A stretch of DNA of 64,000 bases, from assembly GCF_000006405.1 (NCBI RefSeq), contig NW_003202973.1, forward strand, positions 1 through 64,000. Direction: 5' to 3'. The stretch comes from Perkinsus marinus ATCC 50983 (taxonomy: Eukaryota; Perkinsozoa; Perkinsida; Perkinsidae). The notes beneath the pieces were generated by a model. That model made no database searches, had not been told where the DNA came from, and saw only the letters and a list, made by a program, of their open reading frames with translations. Position numbers and translations under genes: made by a program. Shown here one piece after another: positions 19,532 through 29,843 of the stretch (position 1 is its first letter; each line of letters begins with the position of its first letter).

Positions 19532-22091
19532 TCAATCATTCAAATGCACAGCCTTTGCCTCGACTGCCCTTGCCTCTGCCGTGATCTTAGGGTCCACAAT
19601 AGGCATCGGCCCCCTAGGAACATTAGAGCCCTTCATGCGGTAGAATATCATATAGGCGCTTGTATTCGGTCTTTCTAACCCGCTCAATAATCGATTGACC
19701 TCTTCCTTAGTAATATCAGTCACTTCCGAGTCGTTATACTCGTGCCACTTCCCTCGAGGGGCCTCCGACCTTCGTCCCACCGTAATGTAATGGCCATTCT
19801 GAATAGTCTCGCCCTTATGCAAGATAGATCCATAGCACTCGTAATTGGCTCCACCGAAACTAAGTCGTCCATGTCCGGATACACAACCGTCTTCTCCTTC
19901 TTGAAATTCACAGCTGTCGATATCAAAGGAGAAACGATAGAGAACCAAAATGAGATGCGTCGGCGGAGCGCTGCTCAGCTCAACCCATCGCTTGGCATCT
20001 CTCTTACACCCGCAGTTATCGCAACTATACTGGTTGTTTCCCGTCATCTCCTCAGGCTCCGCCCATGTCTTGAGGAGCCCATTCACGTCTAGACTCCCCT
20101 GACCCAACACTTCAGCTTCTCGAGGCACGCTGAGACCAATATCGGTACAAGGTTCCAAGCGGGTCGATATAGTGTGACACGTCTGGCACTGAGTCTTATG
20201 GACCAATTCCAAGGCGAAAATATCTCCAACTAATCTCTGTTTGCACCTAACCAACACGTGTCACCATCACTCGTGTCACCATCCCTGGACCACCTACCCT
20301 CCCAGCTTGTCCAGGATCCATCGAGCGCTCTCAGTAGTGTCCTGCTCCTCGCCCGTCCGAAAACTCGGGGGTAAAACTTTGATAAAGTCCGAGATCTCAA
20401 CATACGCATACGGCGTCAGCAACATCCTCGCAAACAGCAAACGCAACCCATCGAGAATCTTCTTTCCTTGTTCATAGTCCTCATCCTTCAGGTCCTCCCC
20501 TTCCTGCAGTTGAAAGCCGTAGACAGATGAACAAAAGGCGTCGGTCAAGAACAACATCTGGAGGAAGACTCCGAGATAGCACCTGATACCAACAGCCAAG
20601 GTAAGCCACTGCCAGGCTTTTCTATGCATCTGTTGAAAATGCCAATTTGGATTATCGCTCGAGAGCGTGTGGTCTATGTATTCCGATAAAACTACGATGT
20701 TCCACTTACTCCCACTCACTGGCGTCCCACGCTGTGACTGTCGGATATCCGGAAAAAATGTCCGGACCGGGGATCGAACCCGCGATGAATAACAACCCCA
20801 CCATTCTATTCTATTCCTATGAGAACCCTCTCCCCCTCCCTTACGTATTGTTGTAGTTCTGTATGCCAACCATATGCTTCCTGAACTTAACCGTCTCTCC
20901 ATTACTTCCCGTCACATACACCAACTGTGGTTTCGTCTGAGTCGGAGGCTGGACGAGTTGCTGATGCTGCTGTTGCTGCAAAGGCACTCCCAGATCCCCC
21001 ACAACTGGTAGTAGGTAGTTCGTAGGAGCCATCACAGCCGCACCCGTCGGCAACGGACCCGTCTGCATGCCAAACGACCCTTGCCTCTCCTCAGCTCCAG
21101 GAATAGGGGGAGGAGTGGTACTAATTCGTGCTGCTGTTGGTGGTAAACCCAGCATAGCAGCAGTAGTGACCTGAGCGCTTCCATAAGGAGGGGTCATGTC
21201 ACCAACATAGGGCCGTATAAGATCTATGAGCTCAGTCATCAGAGTCAGAGCAAACGGCGGTAGACTGTCAACCTGCCCAGCCTCCCACAGTGTTCGCAAC
21301 CTCTCGTAATAAGGCAACAGACTTGCGTCGAAGATCTGTGCCACGGCACCATGAAGCAGTATCGAGCCTTGACCACGACCACCATTCTGGGAAGTCCCAG
21401 CAGGCCTAAGGATCATGAGGAGCTGCCTTAGACCATCGACTGCTGTAGTAGGGTCATGAAGCTTCGCTGAGAGTGTCCTCAGCATTGACTCAGTCATCAC
21501 CCTCCAATCAGCTCCGCCGTTGATAGCCGATTTGTCCGAATAACACTGTCGAATGACGCAACGGAAAAAGGTGCTCACGAGAGAGTATCTAAGGTTCCAG
21601 CATGCAAGATACAGAATAGGTCCATTCGAGGCCTACATCGGATACGGGCTGCTCCATCGATCCATATTGACCATTGCCATCGCGTACTTAGGCGGAGGCA
21701 TCGCCGGAACTGCTATCAATTTCACCCACAATCCCATCATATCTTCCACACTCTCGACCTCTGATGCCAGCAACAAGGCCTGTACAGTTACAGCAATAGT
21801 CTCTGGTCTCAATAGGAGGAGACACGCCTGTAGATGAGCATTCGACTTTGAAATTTTCTGCAGGTACTCAGCGAGGAGATAACAGTCAAATGTGAGAGTA
21901 TTCGAGAAGTCTTTTTTAATCCGCATCATCAACCCAAAGGCCATAGGTGCGATTCGGTTGGTCGGATCAGGAGCCTCCATCCAGGAAAGGAGTAGTCTGA
22001 GGAGCTCCTCAGGATTCTGAGGCATCGTCGAAGGCACTTCCGTCCACAGCCGCAACAGACCCAGAGGAGTGCGATGATAAGTAGGATCCAT
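19532..22091 (-). CDS. Ubiquitin-specific protease (USP, peptidase C19)
   Basis: Cysteine protease that removes ubiquitin. The Cys box is split by an intron at 20583-20844: VGIQNYNNT ends one exon and CYLGVFLQMLF begins the next, giving the usual GxxNxxNTCY pattern with the catalytic Cys. Zinc-type pairs CQTC and CDNC follow, then the His box (GETIQNGHYIT) and the closing WHEYNDSEVTDI and SAYMIFY strands. The N-terminal half (22091-20845) is helical and resembles the long leader of large USPs; it has a Gln/Pro-rich stretch just before the Cys box. Start at 22091 (MDPTYHRTP) lies about 100 bp below the SYF2 stop. A separate upstream gene cannot be fully excluded. Confidence 0.75.
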
Positions 22092-22192
22092 AGTAAAAAC
22101 CGCAACTACTAGCTGAAAAGGGTTACTGTAGAGTATCAACTCAACGCTGGTGAGAGACAGGGTTAATGATGCCAACGAGCGCAATGACGAAC

Positions 22193-23149
22193 TTACAAAG
22201 CCGTTCCTCTTTCAAGGTTAGCTTTGATCTCCTTAGTGTACCTGAGTAAAAATGACACATGCCGGGATCGAACCTGCGCCTCTCGTCATACTTGCCGAAC
22301 TCCCTTTCGATCTTCCTATTGAAGTGCTGATTACGAGCGTTGATGTAATCAACATCCTCATCAGGGTTAGCCAGACGCCGCCTAAAACGAGCCAATCCTC
22401 TCCATCACTAAAGTGCCCTTGCCACTCCCACCTCGAGAACGCCCTCCGTTTCTCCTCAGATTTTTTCAAGGCTTCAGCTAAGCGCTGCTTCCCTTCCTCA
22501 GAAGGCTTCGCGCTGACCAGATCAGTATCATCATAGAAAGCCTGGCCCATAGCCTCCTTCTGCTTCTCGTATCTGATGCCCACGATGGTAGACAAACTCA
22601 TGTTACACTCACTTACTTCACTTCATTAAACTGTACATCACCAAGCTTCTTATCATGAGCTCGATAGAGAGAATCCTGAGGTTGAGCGGACAAGATTCAA
22701 AACAGGCCCATCTGAACTCCGCAGTCCCACCTCATTGAAGACCTCCCACCCAAAGGTATGGTTATTGCCCTTTCTAGCCTTCTTCTCAGCACGTGCCTCA
22801 GCCATCGATGCTTGTTCAGTGAGATACCATCTCGTATGGTCCCAATCCTCTCCCTTCTTATACTCTAAAGAACACACACACAGATAACTTTCCCCAACCA
22901 TCACAGCTACCCCCAGCACTACTTTTCCGTCTCCCTACCGTTCCTTCCTCAACTCCTTCCTCATGAGGCGCCCCCTGTTGGGCTTCCTTCTCCTCCTTCA
23001 GCACCTCGTCCTGGTTGGCAACTCTCGCCTGCCATCAGCATAGATAAATCTCACTAAGTAGATAAGGATTGCTCACCTGGTTCATTTTCAGTCTCAATTC
23101 GAACATCCTAGCCTCTCTCTTATTCTTAAAGCCAGCCGCCGGCTAAACA
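22193..23149 (-). CDS. SYF2: Pre-mRNA splicing factor SYF2
   Basis: Small spliceosome (NineTeen-complex associated) protein. Exons in order show FKNKREARMFELRLKMNQ, ANQDEVLKEEKEAQQ, KKGEDWDHTRWYLTEQAS with KKARKGNNHTFGW, then YEKQKEAMGQAFY and the signature VDYINARNQHFNRKIEREF. The last exon begins YTKEIKANLERGTAL after a 50-nt intron (about 22209-22258), and the stop is at 22193. This matches the conserved SYF2 C-terminus almost word for word. The start is uncertain: an upstream acceptor lies at about 23150, and the 56-bp tandem repeats sit just upstream, so a short first exon may be missing. Confidence 0.85.
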
Positions 23150-23199
23150 AACAAGAGCCATGAAATGAGAAACGATTATACCCGGGTTAAAACACCGCT

Positions 23200-23620
23200 C
23201 GCGACGTCTGTGATTTTTCATTGCAGTGTAGGAAAATACGCACTTGTGTTGGCGACAACTTCTGAGGAAATTTTGGGAAATTCACATCGGTTTCTGTACA
23301 GTCCTACCCGAATTCGTATATAAACTTCTATAACTAGTGAGGAAGCTCCTGAGCTCAGCCGAAGGAAACGAACATATATTCCTTCAACACTGTATAGGAA
23401 ACTCCTGAGCTCAGCTGAGGAAAGCGAACATATATTCCTCCAACACTGTATAGGAAACTTCTGAGCTCAGCTGAGGAAAGCGAACATATATTCCTCCAAC
23501 ACTGTATAGGAAACTCCTGAGCTCAGCTGAGGAAAGCGAACATATATTCCTCCAACACTGTATAGGAAACTCCTGAGCTCAGCTGAGGAAAGCGAACATA
23601 TATTCCTCCAACACTGTTCC
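23200..23620. repeat. MITE copy leading into a 56-bp tandem satellite
   Basis: A MITE copy (about 23220-23395, ending with the CTGAGCTCAGC stem region) is followed by about four further repeats of its 3' end at an exact 56-bp period (GTATAGGAAACT starts near 23391, 23447, 23503, 23559). The units are nearly identical. It lies between SYF2 and the cyclophilin gene. Confidence 0.85.
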
Positions 23621-23660
23621 ATTGTGACAGAATTAATAATACCACTACTACATACACGCC

Positions 23661-24824
23661 TCATCCAACTGATCCCAAGACCCTCCCTACCTTCACAGGA
23701 GTAGGAGGTATCTCCTCAACCTCCGACTCGTCGCTACTACCCGCCTCCTCCTCTAGGTCTATCGCCATGTCCTCCACAGACCCCTCAGTCTCCGCAGCGT
23801 TATCCAGCAACTTCTTACCTAAAATGAATTTTCTACGGACTCAACGAAAGAAATAGAAAATTCCCACCGAGAGAAGCAGCAGTAGCTATTCCTTCAGCTC
23901 TGAGCTGTTTGCGGCTCTTGAAACGGCCATGCTCAACTTCAGCCCTCCTTTCCTCCAACGCCTCGTCTACTTCCTTTTTGCCAACCATACCACACTTCAC
24001 GATGATTATATCGACTCTCGGTCGGTCTCGCTCGTCGGTGGGTACCTTCTCGATGGCTCGAATAACCTCCATCCCTCTCGTGACCCGGCCGAAAGGGACG
24101 TGATGGAAATCCAATGCCCGAGATCGAGCGTAGGTGACCATGAACTGCGACGTGTTGTTGTTGCGCTCCTCTCCCTGATAGGTCGTCGTGAGGATACCAG
24201 CACCGCTATGCTTGTTGATGAAACTGAGTACAATGACTGGTTTAGATACGGAAGTGGTCGGATTAGGAAGTAGTAGACTGAATAGGAAAGTAGTAGACTC
24301 GATAGGGAAGTAGTAGACTGAACAGCAAAGTAGTAGACTGAATAAAGAAGTACTATAGGAATTAATAACAGGGTACTAGACTGGATAAGAAAGAACGTAA
24401 TTCGTGAACCACAAAAACGGCAAAGCCAATACGCCCTTGCCTACTTCTCATCCCGGAAAGGTTTGCCATAGACGGACATTCCACTGCTGCCATCGTTCTC
24501 CACTATGTCCCCTCCCTGAAGGCCCTCTCCTTTCACTGACTTGAATATCTTCGAATTTCTATACGTCAATTCACTTCCATATTCTCCCGTACCTAAAACA
24601 TACCAAAAATCCATCACCACAATTCAGCCATACCATAAATCCGTCGCATCGCGCCTAGCATCGCTCCGCTAAACTTTCGACCACCTCCCCTTATTACACA
24701 GGCCTCTAAAGTTCTCCGCCGTTTTCGGGCAAGTGTCAGCGAACAGCTCGAATTCGATTCGCCCCCCGGCAGCTGCGCCAATCTTGACCTCAAGAAACAC
24801 TCGAGGGTTACGTCGATGCCTCAT
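23661..24824 (-). CDS. Cyclophilin-type peptidyl-prolyl isomerase with acidic tail
   Basis: Prolyl cis-trans isomerase. Exon 1 from the ATG at 24822-24824 reads [16 protein letters not shown].. with [19 protein letters not shown]; exon 2 carries [21 protein letters not shown] and YGKPFRDE; exon 3 carries [23 protein letters not shown] and [14 protein letters not shown]. These are the cyclophilin landmarks, but the FHRVIPGFMIQGGD loop reads [13 protein letters not shown], so the usual active-site Arg is replaced by Lys. A 49-nt intron leads to an acidic tail ([20 protein letters not shown]) ending at 23661. The SQFMVTY wording is also unusual. It lies about 180 bp below the RPC1 stop. Confidence 0.8.
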
Positions 24825-25004
24825 AGGTTACTAAGGACGAGACAAAACGACCTAAAATGCCCGAACCAGGAATTGAACCCGGGACCTCCACCAACCCTAC
24901 AGCAATAACACGTTTTAGTTTGGAAACAAGCAGTGTTCAACAGTACAACTTTCATTCGGACGTATAAGTCACCCCAGCGACTTCTTTAGATAGTATATGA
25001 TTCA

Positions 25005-28000
25005 TCACAATCGCTTTCTCTTGTGACCAGCAACATTATTCTGTTCCTTCGTCTCGCCACTCGCCGCCAACAGTGGTTGCCTTCTACTCACACCTTCCTC
25101 CATCTCCTCCTTGGGCACATCATACATCAGCTTGAACAGCCCCGTGCCAAGATGGACAGGATTGCCCATAATGATAGACTCTGAGACGCCGACCACGGGA
25201 TCTGGTCTGTTGAATCTGAAATTGATCACTATTATAACAACTACCGAGTCGCCGAATTCAATGCCTAATTTCCACTGAATCGAGAGAGTTCAACCCTAGG
25301 AGTTCTTAGTGTGATCGACAAGCCTCTGTAACAACGTTTTCTCCCACCCCTCTCAAACCGAAGACTATGATGTGTGGCCGACGATATGAATTTTTTGAGG
25401 AAATTTCGACAAATTCGCATTAGAATTTATACATTTCCACTCGAAATTCGAGTCCCGAGTATACACGCATTTAAACTCCTGTAATCAATGAGGAAACTCC
25501 TGAGTTCAGTTAAGGAAAGCGAACATATATTCCAAGACCGACAATGATAGTCTTCCTATTCTACAGAGGAGTGTATTACCGTCCCATGCCGAGCGGTCTA
25601 GTGTAAAACCACAGCGAGAGAAAACACGCGAGAGCGAATACCGAGTTTAGAATCACGGCGACTTACACTGCAGCTTCGAATAGGAAGTCAGAGGTCTTCT
25701 CAAAGGAAGCAAGCATCATGGTAGAATTACTCATCTTAGAAATACCAAATCTGTTGATACCCAACGTCTCACCACGGTATCTGATCAACCAGCGTACCTC
25801 ATCCGTATCTTCCACGCTTGAACCTAAGATACCCCGGCTTATTACGTCATACAGTCGCCCAGCATCTGTATATGCCTGTAATCCACCGACATGCCAAAAT
25901 GCTTCATAATGACATCAATTTCCGACATGATCGATTTCCGGGCCGCCTCGATTCCAAGCACACTCTGGACCTCCAACACGTGATTGCTCACAGACTTCTC
26001 CGCCACAACGCCTTCGATTCCCATCACATCCTGAAGTCCATAGCCTTCCACCAACAAGGAGTATATAGTGTCCTTGCTCCCATCCTTCGCCTCCTCTTTA
26101 TTCACCACTACTCTACTGCATTGCTTCAAACCTTTCACTGGAGCTTGAGGAAGGGCATTCCTCAGAGCTTGCACTTCAAACCACAGCGTTTCTGGGTTCG
26201 GCGGTAGAGTTCTTCCCCGACTGTCAACAGCCCCGGCAGGTCTAATGGCCAGCTTCAGTTTGCCGCGTGATTCGATACATTCTGGTCGTATTTTAAGTCC
26301 GCCTGGTAAAGCTCCTTTGGCACAAAGAGCTTCCTTCAGCTCGTCCATAGTCAAATCCAACTGCATTCGACGAAGGGTCTCACCACAAAGCTTCACTATG
26401 AGGTACACTCCAGAGGGCTCGTACACCTAATGTAAGACAAGTTCCGAGAGAGATGGTATGAATAAGCACATACCTGTTTAATATACTCGCAGATATCCCC
26501 AAGGAGCGTTCTTTGAATCTTACTCTTCACCATAAAGGCCGCGGCTTCAACTCGATCCTGCTCCAGCTTGCCTGAAACCAGTGTTGGAATAAATGTTTAC
26601 TCTCCTCAGCAGAGCTCGGCAGTTTCATCACTAATCATAAGAGTTCATTCACAAAGAAGTTTACAGCAATTGCTACGTATTTCCTCAGAATTTCATATTG
26701 TCACTAACACATGTAGTTGACAATGTGTATACTTTCCCACACTGCCTTCAACCATCACCACAAAAGATATTCCCCACGCACAGCGAAGATTTCCTTCCCC
26801 TACATGAAATGATCGGTGTGGATATGTGCTTAGCAGCATTGATAATCTCCTTAATCCGAGGCACGCCCAACGTCACATTCATACTGGCCACCCCCGCGAA
26901 ATGGAAAGTCTTCAACGTCATTTGCGTTGCCGGTTCGCCGATACTCTGCGCACTTGTAGCTCCCACCGCTTCGCCAGGCTCCATCAACGCCCTCCTATAC
27001 TTCCTCGCACACGTCGTCATAAAGGACCGCAACTGAGCCTCCGTCAGAGCACAGCTCAGATCACACAATGTGCTTTCCCTCGGATCATCCCGAACCCTGT
27101 CATCCACTGGTAACCCAACTTTAACTCTCTCCCTCTCCATCTCGCTTGCCATACCTCCGATGAACTCAGTCAGATCTCCCGTAAACCTGCTAGTGTCCAG
27201 GGACGTCAGCGGACATATGGACTTGACCTCCTGATCCACCTGCTGTATCAACTCGTTCGTCAGCGCCCTATACTCGCTAGGCAACAAAGCAACCTCTCTA
27301 GTATGGTGCTTCTCCACCACATGTTGCACATGATTCATCGTATGTTCGAAATTCAACGGCTTGCTCTTCCCCTCCATCATCGCTGGATTCAGCCCATCGT
27401 CTCCAAACACGAACTGTACAACCGTGCCATCGCTAGTTCTCACCGTCATATCATATTTCAACCCCAGATCCTCTAACGCCTTGATCAGCTTCCTCTGCAT
27501 ATACCCGGTCTCAGCCGTTTTCACCGCCGTATCGACAAGCCCCTCTCGCCCTCCCATTGTATGGAAGAAATACTCAAACGGATTCAATCCCGAGAAAAAA
27601 CTGTCTTCCACAAAACCCCTGGACTGAGGCGTCTTCGAGAACTTCTTGAAGTGCGGCAAAGTCCTGTTCACAAACCCATTTTGAATTCGCTGACCACCGA
27701 CATTTTGCTGACCCAAACATACGATCATCTGCGACAGGTTTATAGGACTTCCCTTAGACCCACACTGTGCCATAATTCGCGGCTTGTTAAATCGCGGCAG
27801 CACTTTCTCCAGCCTGTCACCAACAACATTCCTGATCTTTCCCAGTTCGCCGTTAATCACAGCTTCCAGAGTTTGCTCTGCGTTGCACCCAGGCTTCAAC
27901 GGCAACTTTCCTTTCCTGTACTCTTCAATTTTCTCATCAACATACGCGTATTTTTCTGCCACCTGCTCCTTCTTAAACGCCTCAATTTCAGGACTAGCAG

Positions 28001-29471
28001 TAACATCGTCAATTCCAAAGGACATACCTCTCGTGCCCAACCAACGTGCCGAGAGCTTCGACAAGCGGCCCAAGCAGGCCGCCGCCACCGCAGGGGAATT
28101 ATCGCGGATCAACACGAACGTCAGGCCGGGTTTCGACCCACCCAGAATTTTCTTCCCCAAATTCCCCGCGATAAGCTCAGAGTTATAAAAGATGACATAA
28201 CCATCATTTCGGCAGAAGTAAGGATCGCCGTGACTGTAGTTCTTCTCCGCCATTTCCAAATTTACGAGCACCTACCACAAAACGACCCAGTAGTGAAGGA
28301 ATATATGTTCGCTCTCTTCAGCTGATTCCGGGAGTTTCCTCACTAATTATAGAACTTTTCACACAAACTCGGACGGAAATGTACAGAAATCGACNNNNNN
28401 NNNNNNNNNNNNNNNNNNNNNNNNNNNNNNNNNNNNNNNNNNNNNNNNNNNNNNNNNNNNNNNNNNNNNNNNNNNNNNNNNNNNNNNNNNNNNNGTAGCT
28501 TTGATGTTATTGTTGGTAGCCACAATATCGCTCGTCTGCACCGACAAATCGTCTTCTTGAGTACCAGCATCACCGATCTGAACACTAGGGCGAATGCAAA
28601 CCGGCGAAACAGGCACGTGCGTGACAACGAGTCGCTCCGGCTGAGGCGGTAACTTTAGCATTTCTTGATCGGAAGGAGGCATCTTGGCCAGCAACGGGAG
28701 CAGATGGAGGGGAGTGAGGTCCTCATAAGCCACTTTGCTGAGGTGATTGCCGATTTCGGGGTTGTTACTGACGGCATCTGAGTACTGCTGTTGATACTCT
28801 ACCTTAGCCTGGTCCTTGGGGAGCTCATGGACAAGCGTCATATACCCGCGAGTACCCTTCTTGACAGCACCATTATAGGCATCGCAGTAGGGACATTGTC
28901 GCACTTTTTTACAAGTGTCGACGAGCTTGCGAAAAACTCCTTTTTGTTGCTGCACGTCCTTAGTGGCCTTCCTCGTCCTGTTCAACCACACCGACCTCTT
29001 CTCGGGCGCCAACAGCACTCTACCACAACGCTTGCAAATGGCAGATAGGAGAAGTTGTACGTGGCGAAAGTAACCGACGTGGAAAACGGGTAAGACCAGT
29101 TTGATAGACCCAAAGTGACCAGGACACTCCCTGAAATTCTTCCCACAGGTTTGACAGTCGCTCATCCTATTCATAGCACCGAGACGAGGGTCATGACAAC
29201 CTAGAGCGAGCTGCTTGTGGGTCATCGGGTCGAAATAGCCTTGGTTCAGCACTTCAACTTCGCCATATTTAGAGATTTCCTCGCCGGACATAATGCCGAA
29301 ATCAACGCCTTTGATAGCATAGCTCTCCCCACCGTTCTCGTCAGAAGGTATGGGTTCTTTGATAAGGTACTCGAGGCCGACGTCCTCAGCGTCAGTACTG
29401 CCTTTGGGGGTCTCTACCACCTCCATGGCAGTGGGGGAGGCGACAACGGCCATAGAGAGGGAGGATAACAA
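25005..29471 (-). CDS. POLR3A: RNA polymerase III largest subunit (RPC1)
   Basis: Catalytic subunit of the enzyme that makes tRNA and 5S rRNA. The N-terminal exon (29471-28495) has the clamp zinc site ([30 protein letters not shown]) and [12 protein letters not shown] with EDDL. The large exon 28271-26748 has the funnel, [44 protein letters not shown], and the trigger loop region [20 protein letters not shown]. Downstream exons carry [32 protein letters not shown] and [17 protein letters not shown], ending KRKRL. The centre, including the metal-binding NADFDGD loop, is missing because of the gap at 28395-28494. At least three introns are occupied by MITE copies. PolIII rather than II or I: no CTD heptads and PolIII-like VCIRPS..EDDL. 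Confidence 0.9.
25363..25533. repeat. MITE copy in an RPC1 intron
   Basis: Diverged member of the CAGTGTTGGAA family, ending AGCGAACATATATTCC; the palindromic stem CTGAGTTCAG is slightly degraded. Confidence 0.7.
26584..26745. repeat. MITE copy in an RPC1 intron, with 8-bp direct repeats
   Basis: A 162-bp copy with terminal repeats CAGTGTTGGAATAAATG and (other end) CAGTGTGGGAAAGTATA. Read on the minus strand, flanks are GTTGAAGG and GTTTCAGG (6 of 8 match), as expected for a hAT-type 8-bp duplication. The second flank contains the splice acceptor. Confidence 0.8.
28292..28394. repeat. MITE copy cut by the assembly gap
   Basis: The 3' half of the MITE in RPC1 intron sequence; the rest is lost in the N run. 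Confidence 0.7.
28395..28494. other. Assembly gap (100 N) inside RPC1
   Basis: Protein flanking the gap corresponds to about residues 330 and 700 of RPC1, so roughly 1 kb of coding sequence should lie here. The 100-N length is a placeholder. Confidence 0.95.
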
Positions 29472-29532
29472 CTGATAGAAGTTGGGGGAGGAGTGGTATT
29501 ATACTCAAGGTTGTTACATTAAAAAAATCAAT

Positions 29533-29641
29533 TATCTCGGACGGGGCGGCTATGCCACAGCCCCAAGATATGTCGCTGCGAAATTGTCTGTACGAAGCCA
29601 TATCTTTAGGTCGTGGCATAGCTGCCCCATGAGATCGATCT
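29533..29641. repeat. Foldback element
   Basis: Inverted arms built on GGGGCGGCTATGCCAC and GTGGCATAGCTGCCCC (one mismatch), with inner AAGATATG/CATATCTT pairs, forming a 110-bp hairpin between RPC1 and the first DnaJ gene. It is probably a small MITE. Confidence 0.75.
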
Positions 29642-29843
29642 TTTAAAAGCGAAATGAACATTAAGAGGGTCTATTTAACAGGTAAGCAGAGCAACACCAC
29701 TTATGCCTGTTGAACATGGTCTAAATCTTGAGCGGAGCGAAGCTCATAATCGATCACGATGGCGTGCGCAAACGTTTAATAGTGATGCCTCAACGGTTGA
29801 CTAGTTACGTTAGTTCCTTTTCTCCTTTCATTTTCTGAACACA

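Noticed and set aside
24841-24960. A tRNA gene at the motif GAACCAGGAATTGAACCCGGG
   Set aside because: The T arm folds, but no 5' acceptor, D arm or anticodon arm is found upstream; kept only as a B-box-like motif.
26698-28325. Long plus-strand frames opposite RPC1
   Set aside because: Shadows of the RPC1 coding strand; no domain.
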